The notes under the pieces were generated by a model. That model was not told the DNA's origin. It did not search any database and saw nothing but the letters and a program-made list of their open reading frames with translations. This document shows positions 15,194-23,488 of a stretch of DNA of 26,917 bases, in pieces. Numbering within the stretch: the first letter of the stretch is position 1; each line of letters opens with the position of its first letter. Source of the DNA: Euryarchaeota archaeon UBA602 (lineage in GTDB: Archaea > Thermoplasmatota > Poseidoniia > Poseidoniales > Thalassarchaeaceae); NCBI GenBank assembly GCA_002498455.1, contig DAHO01000015.1, forward strand, positions 4,924-31,840, written 5' to 3'. A program made the translations under genes and the position numbers.

Positions 15194-17185
15194 TTGAGCG
15201 AAAGTGAATACAAAGCAGACAGTATCCAAGTCCTCGAGGGGCTCGAGGCCGTACGTAAGAGACCCGGCATGTACTTGGGCGACCCACACGATGGTTCCGC
15301 CCTACACCACTGTATTTGGGAAGTCGTCGACAATGCCGTCGATGAACACCTTGCCGGACACTGTAATGCCATTGAAATCATTCTGCAAAAAGATGGTTCA
15401 GTCACCATTGTTGATCATGGGCGAGGCATCCCTGTAGGAAAGCACTCCGAGTATGGAATTAGTGCGGCTGAAGTCATCATGACGAAACTCCACGCTGGTG
15501 GCAAATTTGACAACTCGTCGTACAAGGTGTCAGGAGGGTTACATGGCGTGGGCGTATCGGCAGTCAATGCCGTATCCGAATGGCTCAAGATGACCATCCA
15601 GCGTGATGGTAAGATGTATGAGCAAAACTACGTTCGTGGTGAGCCACAGGATTCGTTAACTGAAACTGGAAATAGCACATCAACGGGTACTGCGATTACA
15701 TTCAAACCCGATTTGGATATTTTCACCACAGTCACAGAGTTTGATTATGACATACTCAACACACGATTGCGAGAAACTGCATTCCTAAATGCGGGATTGA
15801 AGATTACAATCGTCGATCAGCGTGGAGACTCTCCTGAAATTGTGGAGCACCAGTATGATGGTGGAATTTCAGAATTTGTCAAACAATTGAATGAGCGCCG
15901 GAATCCAATTCACCCCGATGTAGTCTACATCAAAGGCATGCGGGAAACCGAGGGGGGTGAAATTCACGTCGAATTGGCCATGCAGTGGTCTGACGCTTAC
16001 AATGAAGCGATTCAGTGTTACACGAATATCATCCGTAATCGAGACGGAGGAACTCACCTGTCCGGACTTCGAAGTGCACTGACAGGGAGTGTGAACCGAT
16101 ACGCAAAAAGTCGCAACTTGCTCAAGAATGTTGACAAATTGTCCGGAGATGATGTGCGCGAGGGTATTGCTGTAGTCATCAGCGTCAAGCATCCCGACCC
16201 CTCATTCTCAAGCCAAACAAAGGATAAATTGGTGTCCAATGAAGTTGCAGGTATCGTCGAAAGCATCGTCAACGAGAAGCTTGCTGAGCATTTCGAAGAG
16301 AATCCCTCAGTGGCAAAAATTGTCATTGACAAAGCCGTTCTCGCAAGCAAAGCTCGTGAAGCTGCTCGCAAAGCACGTGACTTGACTCGCCGTAAAGGTG
16401 TCTTGGAAGGCGGGGGGCTACCGGGTAAACTAGCCGATTGTCAAAGTAGAAACCCTGAAGAATGTGAGATTTACATTGTTGAAGGTGATTCTGCGGGCGG
16501 TTCTGCGAAGACTGGAAGAGACCGACGGACACAAGCAATTCTACCCCTCAGAGGTAAGATATTGAATGTCGAACGTCAACTCCGTAATCAAGCCAAGGTG
16601 TATCAAAATAACGAGATTCAGACCATGATTAAAGCTCTAGGTGCAGGTGTTGGCAACCCTCCTGAATTGGCAGAAGGGGAAGAAATTCTAGCCGATCAAG
16701 AGACGTTCTTCAATGTCGAAAAACTACGCTATGGAAAAATTATCATTATGACGGATGCTGACGTCGATGGCGCACACATTCGTACATTGATTCTGACATT
16801 CATGTGGAGATTCATGCGGCCTGCAATCGAAGCAGGCAATGTATACATCGCCCAACCCCCATTGTACATGATCACTCGTGGCCGAACCTCAAGATACGCA
16901 TATTCAGACCCTGAACGTGATGCGATTATTGAGGAATTCAAGGAAGAAAATCCAGAGGCGAAAGTTGGTATCCAACGATACAAAGGTCTGGGTGAAATGA
17001 ATCCTGACCAATTGTGGATCACCACGATGGATCCCGCAAACCGTACATTGCTCAAAGTGACAGCGAATGACTTCAGTGATGATGGGGAGACCTCATCATT
17101 GTTCCAGACCTTGATGGGAGACGATGTGCCCGATCGACGGGCGTTTATTGAACGACATGCTGCTGAAGCGGATGTAGATGTGTGA
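15194..17185 (+). CDS. gyrB: DNA gyrase subunit B
   Basis: A 663-residue bacterial-type GyrB, the ATPase/TOPRIM half of the enzyme that introduces negative supercoils. The GHKL ATPase domain has WEVVDNAVDEHLAG, DHGRGIPVG and SGGLHGVGVSAVNA. The transducer domain follows. The TOPRIM domain has EIYIVEGDSAGGSAKTGRD, LPLRGKILNVE and IIIMTDADVDGAHI (metal-binding DxD), and the tail has RYKGLGEMNP and ends ADVDV. The length matches short GyrB without the ~165-residue insert of E. coli. TTG 15194 is preferred: AGGGGAG lies 8 bases upstream and the protein then begins M-SESEYKADSI like other GyrB. ATG 15155 sits in a hairpin loop. gyrA follows after 11 bases. Confidence 0.95.
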   Translation: MSESEYKADSIQVLEGLEAVRKRPGMYLGDPHDGSALHHCIWEVVDNAVDEHLAGHCNAIEIILQKDGSVTIVDHGRGIPVGKHSEYGISAAEVIMTKLHAGGKFDNSSYKVSGGLHGVGVSAVNAVSEWLKMTIQRDGKMYEQNYVRGEPQDSLTETGNSTSTGTAITFKPDLDIFTTVTEFDYDILNTRLRETAFLNAGLKITIVDQRGDSPEIVEHQYDGGISEFVKQLNERRNPIHPDVVYIKGMRETEGGEIHVELAMQWSDAYNEAIQCYTNIIRNRDGGTHLSGLRSALTGSVNRYAKSRNLLKNVDKLSGDDVREGIAVVISVKHPDPSFSSQTKDKLVSNEVAGIVESIVNEKLAEHFEENPSVAKIVIDKAVLASKAREAARKARDLTRRKGVLEGGGLPGKLADCQSRNPEECEIYIVEGDSAGGSAKTGRDRRTQAILPLRGKILNVERQLRNQAKVYQNNEIQTMIKALGAGVGNPPELAEGEEILADQETFFNVEKLRYGKIIIMTDADVDGAHIRTLILTFMWRFMRPAIEAGNVYIAQPPLYMITRGRTSRYAYSDPERDAIIEEFKEENPEAKVGIQRYKGLGEMNPDQLWITTMDPANRTLLKVTANDFSDDGETSSLFQTLMGDDVPDRRAFIERHAAEADVDV

Positions 17186-17196
17186 GGTGATTGAAG

Positions 17197-19968
17197 ATGA
17201 GTGATGAAGAAGAATCAACAAATCCAACCGATAACCAGGTTAGACACACTGTCGACCAAGAGATGCGTACATCGTACATCAATTACGCCATGTCCGTCAT
17301 TATCGGACGCGCACTACCCGAGGTTCGAGATGGGTTGAAGCCCGTACACCGAAGGGTGCTGTATGGTATGCATGAAGCAGGACATACTGCTGACCGATCA
17401 TACTCCAAATCCGCACGTTCAGTGGGTGAAGTCATGGGTAAATTCCACCCGCATGGTGATCAATCAATCTACGATACCATGGTCCGAATGGCACAAGACT
17501 TCAGTTTGCGTTACCCGTTGGTCGACGGCCAAGGAAACTTCGGTAGTATCGATGGCGACCCCCCTGCTGCCATGCGATATACTGAGAGCCGTTTGGACCG
17601 ACTGTCAAAACACATGCTGGAGGACATCAAGAAAGATACCGTCAATTTCCAACCCAACTTCGACGATTCCGAACAGGAACCTGAGGTGTTGCCAGCACGA
17701 TTACCCAATCTGTTGTTGAACGGTAGCGATGGAATTGCGGTCGGTATGGCCACCAAAATCCCCCCTCATAACCTAAACGAAGTGGCTTCTGCAGTCCACC
17801 TTCACGTTGACAGAATTCTAGAGGAAGGCGAGGAGAACGGAAATCCGGAGACGCCACCAAACATCGATATTGGAGAATATATGCAACACCTGAAGGGGCC
17901 CGATTTCCCAACAGGAGCCACCATTCATGGAATCGATGGGATCCGTGACATGTATGAAACGGGCCATGGGCGTTTCCACGTCAGGTCCCAATGTGAAGTC
18001 CATGATGATGGAGATGGAAAGCGAATCGTCATCACCGAAATCCCCTACCAGGTCAAAAAGGCTGGAATGTTAGAGGGTATCGCTGACTTGGTGAGCAAAG
18101 AAACGGTCAAGGGCATCCGCGACATTCGTGATGAATCCAGCAAAGAAGGCATTCGTGTGGTCATTGAAGTCAAGCAGAACGCAGATCCACACGCTGTGTT
18201 GAATCAATTGTATCGTTCAAGTCGACTTCAGGAATCCTATTCTGCAAACATGATGGGGATTGTCAGTCGTGAACCTGTACAACTGACGTTGCCAATTATC
18301 CTCCACTCATATGTCCGTCACCGTGAGGAGGTCATTCGCCGACGAACACAATTTGATCTGGCCAAAGCAGAAGCTAGAGCACACGTTCTCGAAGGATTGG
18401 TCAAGGCTCAAGCTCGAATCGATGATGTAGTTGCTGCCGGTAAAGGTGCAGAGAGTCGAGAGCACTTTGAGCAAATTTTGCGTGGAGAAGTGACCTTTGA
18501 ATCCATTCCTGTATTCGATTTCACTGTGCCCCAAGCGAAGGCAATTGCAGAGCGACGATTGTACCAATTATCAAAGATGGACACCAAGAAGGTAGATGAT
18601 GAATTCACTGAACTAAAATTAGCCATCGCTGAATACAATGCGATTCTCGGTAGTCGAAGCCGGCAACTCGAAATTCTCCTGTCCGAGCTGGATGAAATGG
18701 TTGAGAAACATGGGGATGAACGCCGAACTGAAATAGATCCGATGCCACTTTCAATGGACCGAGAAGATTTGGTCGAAGAACGCGCAATTGTCATTTCCCT
18801 CTCGGAGGACAATTACATTCGACATCTGCCGGTTGAGTCATTCCGTGTTCAGAACCGAGGAGGCAAGGGGTTGAAGGGTGTGACCACTAAAGATGAGGAT
18901 TTCCCGAAGTCTATTCTCACATGTTTCAGCAAGGATCGTCTGCTAATCTTCACAGACCAAGGTCGCGTTTACGGCCTTAAAGCCTGGGAAACTCCACAGG
19001 GTAGCAGACTCAGTCGTGGAAGCCATATTCGGAATTTAATTGAACGAATTCGAGATGATGAAAAGGTGGTTACAATTCTTCCCATCTCTAAGGAATTGCA
19101 AGAAAATCCAGAAGGCCATTACCTCATTTTCGCAACACACGAAGGAGTAGTCAAGAGATCAAAACTTGAAGATTATACACGAATCAATCGAAATGGGAAA
19201 TTTGCGCTGAAGTTCAAGAGTGAGAGTGACTCACTTGTTGCTGTACGAGAAGCGACAGATGAAGACCATGTTGTACTCGTGTCAAAGAATGGAAGAGCAT
19301 GCAGATTCAAGCCGAGCGAAACCAAGGAAAACTCCGATGGGACGATTGGATTTACTGTCAAGGTCCAAGGACGTGTAACTGCAGGTGTACGTGGTATGAA
19401 ACTGAAGCAAGGAGATGCTGTTGTAGGCATGATTGCTACATCGAATGAGGACACACATGTGCTCACATTATCCAAGTATGGGATGGCAAAACGAAGCCGA
19501 TTGGGTGACGGTGAAATGCATGACATCGACCCCCCAATGAAAGATGAAAAAACTGGGAAAAATAAGCAATACCGTGATGGTTATCGCAAGACAAATCGAG
19601 GTGCAGGTGGTGTTGCTACAATGAAACTTGACGAGGAACATAACGATGAGATTGTTCGTGTACACACCATCCCAGATTTAGGCGACCAACTGTTCATATT
19701 GACTGGAAAGGGTATGATGATTCGAGTCCGTGCTGATCAAACCAAGGAAACTACAGGCAAATCTACCAAAGGAACCCGAGTAATGGAATTACGAGACAAG
19801 GACAAAGGTGGCTTTGTAGACGAGATTATTTTCTCTGCACGCCTACCCGCGGAATTAATCGACGAGGAAGATGACTTTGATTCAATGGACACAAATCAGG
19901 ATGGAGTCATTGACCGCGAAGAATTTGAAGCGGCTCAACAAGAAATTGCTGGTGGAGAAGAAGAGTGA
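17197..19968 (+). CDS. gyrA: DNA gyrase subunit A with C-terminal EF-hand motif
   Basis: A 923-residue cleavage/religation subunit of gyrase. The winged-helix core has KPVHRRVLYGM, GKFHPHGD, and the catalytic Tyr128 in AAMRYTESR; the position equal to E. coli Ser83 is Gln, while the Asp87 equivalent is kept. A coiled-coil tower follows, then the DNA-wrapping pinwheel with a GyrA box, QNRGGKGLKG, which supports gyrase over topoisomerase IV. The pinwheel carries an unusual charged insert near DPPMKDEKTGKNKQYRDG. The last ~35 residues are acidic and include DTNQDGVIDREE (898-909), a canonical 12-residue EF-hand loop. ATG 17197 has GAGGTGA six bases upstream, overlapping the gyrB stop, so the two are co-translated. 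Gyrase in archaea is generally held to be of bacterial origin. Confidence 0.96.
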   Translation: MSDEEESTNPTDNQVRHTVDQEMRTSYINYAMSVIIGRALPEVRDGLKPVHRRVLYGMHEAGHTADRSYSKSARSVGEVMGKFHPHGDQSIYDTMVRMAQDFSLRYPLVDGQGNFGSIDGDPPAAMRYTESRLDRLSKHMLEDIKKDTVNFQPNFDDSEQEPEVLPARLPNLLLNGSDGIAVGMATKIPPHNLNEVASAVHLHVDRILEEGEENGNPETPPNIDIGEYMQHLKGPDFPTGATIHGIDGIRDMYETGHGRFHVRSQCEVHDDGDGKRIVITEIPYQVKKAGMLEGIADLVSKETVKGIRDIRDESSKEGIRVVIEVKQNADPHAVLNQLYRSSRLQESYSANMMGIVSREPVQLTLPIILHSYVRHREEVIRRRTQFDLAKAEARAHVLEGLVKAQARIDDVVAAGKGAESREHFEQILRGEVTFESIPVFDFTVPQAKAIAERRLYQLSKMDTKKVDDEFTELKLAIAEYNAILGSRSRQLEILLSELDEMVEKHGDERRTEIDPMPLSMDREDLVEERAIVISLSEDNYIRHLPVESFRVQNRGGKGLKGVTTKDEDFPKSILTCFSKDRLLIFTDQGRVYGLKAWETPQGSRLSRGSHIRNLIERIRDDEKVVTILPISKELQENPEGHYLIFATHEGVVKRSKLEDYTRINRNGKFALKFKSESDSLVAVREATDEDHVVLVSKNGRACRFKPSETKENSDGTIGFTVKVQGRVTAGVRGMKLKQGDAVVGMIATSNEDTHVLTLSKYGMAKRSRLGDGEMHDIDPPMKDEKTGKNKQYRDGYRKTNRGAGGVATMKLDEEHNDEIVRVHTIPDLGDQLFILTGKGMMIRVRADQTKETTGKSTKGTRVMELRDKDKGGFVDEIIFSARLPAELIDEEDDFDSMDTNQDGVIDREEFEAAQQEIAGGEEE

Positions 19969-19982
19969 GTAAACCATTCTCC

Positions 19983-19988
19983 TTAAAT
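19983..19988 (+). promoter_or_regulatory. TATA-like element for tRNA-Ser (TTAAAT)
   Basis: CTTAAATC is centred about 28 bp before the mature 5' end of tRNA-Ser and lies 14 bases after the gyrA stop. It suggests the tRNA has its own promoter, although read-through from gyrA is also possible. Confidence 0.45.
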
Positions 19989-20013
19989 CAAAAATGATGG
20001 TGGCCGAGCCACT

Positions 20014-20099
20014 GCGACGTTCGCATAGCCTGGCCATTGCGCTGGATTGCTAATCCAGTGGGTTCACCCACGGGAGTTCAAATCTCCCACGTCGCGCCA
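20014..20099 (+). tRNA. tRNA-Ser (anticodon GCU), CCA encoded
   Basis: A class II tRNA. The acceptor stem is GCGACGT (20014-20020) with ACGTCGC (20089-20095), discriminator G at 20096, and CCA encoded at 20097-20099. The D stem GCA pairs with TGC. The anticodon stem is CTGGA/TCCAG with loop TTGCTAA, giving GCT at 20049-20051. A long variable arm (TGGG/CCCA) and the G discriminator are serine hallmarks. The T arm is GGGAG/CTCCC with loop TTCAAAT. The convergent gene's stop codon begins at the very next base. Confidence 0.97.
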
Positions 20100-23000
20100 T
20101 CAATCGAACATTTCTTCAAAATCATCGACTCTCGATTTGCGTGCACGCTTACGCTTGATTTTGACCTTGACTTCCTTGTACTTGTTAATCAGCATTGGAA
20201 TCATCAACATATTCAGAATCATGAGCGAGACACAAACTATGCCTGCCTGCTGGAAGGCACCTGTGGCAAGATCATTCTCAAGACGGGCATCCCAAGCATA
20301 CTCACAACTACCATCGTCAATCAGAGCATCTGGGTTGTAATTCTCTGCACCTGAATCCCTACAGCCTTCAACGGGGGGCTGGTTGTAGGGATACACCCAG
20401 AACATGTCATCGACGTCGACTTGAACAGCATTGCCTTGGCGTACCAAATAGTCGCTATTTCCAACAGAGTCGAATGGCACCAGGACGTAATAGTAGGTTT
20501 GCTCGACCTTGATGGATGAGCGCAGTGCGCTTTCTGTTTCATTGAAATAGCCTGTTTCACCGGGTGCACCTTGCATCCCAGACCTCAGAGGTTCCATGAA
20601 AGTGACACTCGGGAGGACCACTTCTGCACGATACAGATTCCAGGTCAATGGACCTTCATCATCGACCTCTGGCCAGGTCCATGAGACCTCAACCGTATGT
20701 CGCTTTGTATTGTTGTTGAATGTCACAACCCCTTCCAAATTATCCACTGTAGTCGCTGGATCGGAATTGTCAACACAGACTTGGTCTACAATCATGCGCT
20801 GGGAAGTAGAATTCCAAACAGCATTGCTGACATTGCCGAATCGCCAATCGGTAACTCCTGCCCGATTGTGTGCCATGACAAGGTAAGAGAGGCAAGTACC
20901 TTGTTCCCACTCGTTTGGATCTTGCCACTCTTGGGTGTCCGGCGACACGTCCAACACATGGTATCCAAAGGTCGCAGAATTGAATTGCGCTTCAGATTCG
21001 AATGGATAACTGAATCTGAAAATCTCTTTTCTGTAAATCTCCCAACCACCAAAATATGGATTCTGATGGTCGCCTTCATTGTCCCATGTGATCTTTACTT
21101 GACCATCTCTTTGCAAATTGATGGTAAGATTTGCGGGGTTGACGGTGACGGGTTGGAGTTCACCAATTAGCATGAATGAACCTCCCTTACTGCCCTCGAG
21201 GTATACATCCATAGTACCGTCGGCATTGATTAGATAAGAATCATCATCTTCCAAATCGTACATTTCTGTACCCTCCCACGAAGGGAGCTTGAGAAGTTCC
21301 ACGGTGGACTTGTCGATTGCAGGGGGAAGGAAGTAGTTCAAATCCAGTTTAGCATCGATGCTATCTACCGTAATATCCACTCCATATGGTGAATCCATGG
21401 ACATGTTGAACATCACCAACGGTTCTTTGTTACGATTGTATGCTGTTGGATAGAAAACACCCGGAGGTGGCAAATCAGGCGCATCGAACTCAAGCGCCAT
21501 TGAATAGGTCGACACGGACACACCAGATACAACGTAAGGCGATTCACTGAACTCAACTCGATTCAGAATTCGAATGGGTTGCATTGCAATCTCAAGATTT
21601 CCAGCACTATCTTCGACGTACAGAGTCAATTGCCATTCACCCATGGGCATGGTGAAGTTGGTCACCTGACCATAACCCAAAATCTCCATGAAATTCATCC
21701 TCCAAGTGAAATTTAGGGGCATCGGGGCTTGAGGATCGACTGCTGCTACGGCAAGGATTTCTTGGCCGGTTTCAAACACATCTGTGGGTGTTGGATTGGC
21801 CACGGTCGGGTTGATTGCACCAAAATCGACAATGATCGCTTGCTCAAACCAATTGTCACTCGGGAATGCATCGACGTTGCCATCAACTGTCGTGATGGAT
21901 GCATTCAACGTAAACAGGCCAGTTGAACTGAAATCAAAGTCGCAAACCATCTCTTCACCTGGTGTGAGAGTGGAGTTACAGGTGTATGGGCCAGCGACAT
22001 AATCTCCGGAGGACAATGCATACAGATTCACTTCCATTCGAGCGGAAACCGTTACCCAGCCGATATTGCCAGAGACGACACGGATCGATTGCTCACCATA
22101 GGGGAACTTAGACAGATATTGCCCATTTTGCTGAATATAATTTGCAGCGCCGCGAGCCGGTACGACTTCTCGGATCCAAACATCAGTGGTATCGTTAACC
22201 ACAATGTCGAATGCAATATTGTCATTCGCCAAATTGGGGTCGAGGAAGGTCCCATTAACCCAAGCCCTGACTTCAAAGGAACCCGCATGAGGAGCGACAA
22301 TGTCGGGCAGGGCAATACTCATTGAACCGAATGTTCCGCTCACATCTTGGATCGTTCGACTGTCTTGAGCGACCAAGATGTCATCAACGGTCAATTTGGC
22401 CGTGAAACAAATCGTCCCATTGTCAAATTCTGTATTGTATGCGGTATTAGGGAATGAACCATCGCCCATGAACTCCCAAGTTTCTGTATACAGTTCAGTA
22501 CCATTCAATGTGGCGATAACTTCAACCGAATGAATAGCACCGAAGAGGGTCCCTGAAACCGCAATGTTTCCGAAGATTCGAGAACTCGTGTTAGTGATTC
22601 CTACTTCAATTTCAAATGGAGAGTAATACATGCTTGAAGAGGAGTTGTAATGCGTTGCATTGTGAAGAATCAATTCACCCGTCCCTTCCATATTGCCTTG
22701 ACCGGTGTGAATTTTTTGCCACAATACACAATCCTGCGATTCTGCGACCAATGAATCCACCATGTGCATTGACCACTCCGTCGAGAAGGTTTGTCCCGCC
22801 GGCCACGAGCGGCTTCGGACATCCAGGTTAGCAGGAATTGGCGTGTTACTGTTGTAGACTGTGGATGTGTCCACATCGTGGTCGTTCACGATTAAATCGA
22901 CCAGGTCATCTAGGATCATAACCTTGAATCGCAAATGATCGTTGGAAGGGTTGTTATCTTCTACATCAAAATGGAACATGACTGTGAATTCACCCAGATA

Positions 23001-23432
23001 GGTTGAGATGTCACCGGAATCAATGAACCATAGGAAGGAATAGAAACTGACAATCGCCGAATCGCCTTCGTTTCCTCTCGGATTCAAATTGGGTGATTGA
23101 GCTGTGGCTTGCTTCAGGACTTGACTGGCAGGGCAGGTCGCAGACTGTGTATGGTCCCCTCCACAAACCTCCATGGTGATCGTTCGCGAACTCGCAGACA
23201 AAGTATACTGATTTTCAATCAATATTTGGGGCGTCCAATAGATGATATCAGAGTCATCATAACTCCAATCGGGTAGCGGTTCAATCGCATTTGAAATCGA
23301 AACATCATCATTGCTAATTTCCGCTTGAACTGGAGTCATGAATGCTGCGAATGTGCTCACTAGCATCAACAAAACAAGGCCGCTCGCACGGTGTCGGTTC
23401 CGCGCCCTACGGGCGCGCTGGACTGAACCCAT
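20100..23432 (-). CDS. Large exported, C-terminally anchored beta-domain protein
   Basis: A 1110-residue protein. A signal peptide (ASGLVLLMLVSTFAAFMTPVQA) is followed by repeated beta-sandwich regions rich in N-glycosylation-like N-x-T/S sites. A PKD-like part lies around residues 580-640 (NFTWRMNF, WQLTLYVEDSAGN), and fibronectin-III-like parts follow (VKITWDNEGDHQNPYFGGWEIYRKE; VEVSWTWPEVDDEGPLTWNLYRAE). Near the end is GCRDSGAENYNPDALIDDGSCEY, a cysteine-framed motif common in marine secreted proteins. A helix (QQAGIVCVSLMILNMLMIPMLI) and a basic tail (KIKRKRARKSR) anchor it. ATG 23432 fits a TATA element 28.5 bp upstream; GTG 23441 is less likely. No catalytic site was recognised; an adhesive or structural surface role is a guess. 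Confidence 0.85.
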   Translation of the reverse strand: MGSVQRARRARNRHRASGLVLLMLVSTFAAFMTPVQAEISNDDVSISNAIEPLPDWSYDDSDIIYWTPQILIENQYTLSASSRTITMEVCGGDHTQSATCPASQVLKQATAQSPNLNPRGNEGDSAIVSFYSFLWFIDSGDISTYLGEFTVMFHFDVEDNNPSNDHLRFKVMILDDLVDLIVNDHDVDTSTVYNSNTPIPANLDVRSRSWPAGQTFSTEWSMHMVDSLVAESQDCVLWQKIHTGQGNMEGTGELILHNATHYNSSSSMYYSPFEIEVGITNTSSRIFGNIAVSGTLFGAIHSVEVIATLNGTELYTETWEFMGDGSFPNTAYNTEFDNGTICFTAKLTVDDILVAQDSRTIQDVSGTFGSMSIALPDIVAPHAGSFEVRAWVNGTFLDPNLANDNIAFDIVVNDTTDVWIREVVPARGAANYIQQNGQYLSKFPYGEQSIRVVSGNIGWVTVSARMEVNLYALSSGDYVAGPYTCNSTLTPGEEMVCDFDFSSTGLFTLNASITTVDGNVDAFPSDNWFEQAIIVDFGAINPTVANPTPTDVFETGQEILAVAAVDPQAPMPLNFTWRMNFMEILGYGQVTNFTMPMGEWQLTLYVEDSAGNLEIAMQPIRILNRVEFSESPYVVSGVSVSTYSMALEFDAPDLPPPGVFYPTAYNRNKEPLVMFNMSMDSPYGVDITVDSIDAKLDLNYFLPPAIDKSTVELLKLPSWEGTEMYDLEDDDSYLINADGTMDVYLEGSKGGSFMLIGELQPVTVNPANLTINLQRDGQVKITWDNEGDHQNPYFGGWEIYRKEIFRFSYPFESEAQFNSATFGYHVLDVSPDTQEWQDPNEWEQGTCLSYLVMAHNRAGVTDWRFGNVSNAVWNSTSQRMIVDQVCVDNSDPATTVDNLEGVVTFNNNTKRHTVEVSWTWPEVDDEGPLTWNLYRAEVVLPSVTFMEPLRSGMQGAPGETGYFNETESALRSSIKVEQTYYYVLVPFDSVGNSDYLVRQGNAVQVDVDDMFWVYPYNQPPVEGCRDSGAENYNPDALIDDGSCEYAWDARLENDLATGAFQQAGIVCVSLMILNMLMIPMLINKYKEVKVKIKRKRARKSRVDDFEEMFD
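23401..23417. repeat. GC-rich inverted repeat CGCGCCC-TAC-GGGCGCG
   Basis: A perfect 7-bp stem with a 3-base loop lies inside the first dozen codons of the 1110-residue protein, 13 bases after its ATG. In a leaderless mRNA this would put a strong hairpin right at the 5' end. It may be a by-product of the Arg-rich signal-peptide start (GCGCGCC-type codons). Confidence 0.35.
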
Positions 23433-23457
23433 TGAACCCACGACTCCAAACGGGCCG

Positions 23458-23463
23458 TAAATA
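23458..23463. promoter_or_regulatory. Shared divergent TATA element (TAAATA)
   Basis: Its centre lies exactly 28.5 bp from the ATG at 23489 on the plus strand and 28.5 bp from the ATG at 23432 on the minus strand. It is the only AT-rich hexamer in this GC-rich gap. Both spacings fit archaeal TATA boxes of leaderless genes, so a single element may serve both directions. Confidence 0.5.
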
Positions 23464-23488
23464 CCCCTCGGCTATCCGACAGGCGAGC

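Noticed and set aside
14941..15408. Long in-frame extension of aroD antisense to the start of gyrB
   Set aside because: It reads against the conserved GyrB ATPase domain, resembles no protein, and a TATA-like element fits ATG 14940.
23342..23488. Upstream extension of the pilin-like gene into the divergent gene
   Set aside because: It lies antisense to the signal peptide of the 1110-residue protein and upstream of the shared TATA element.
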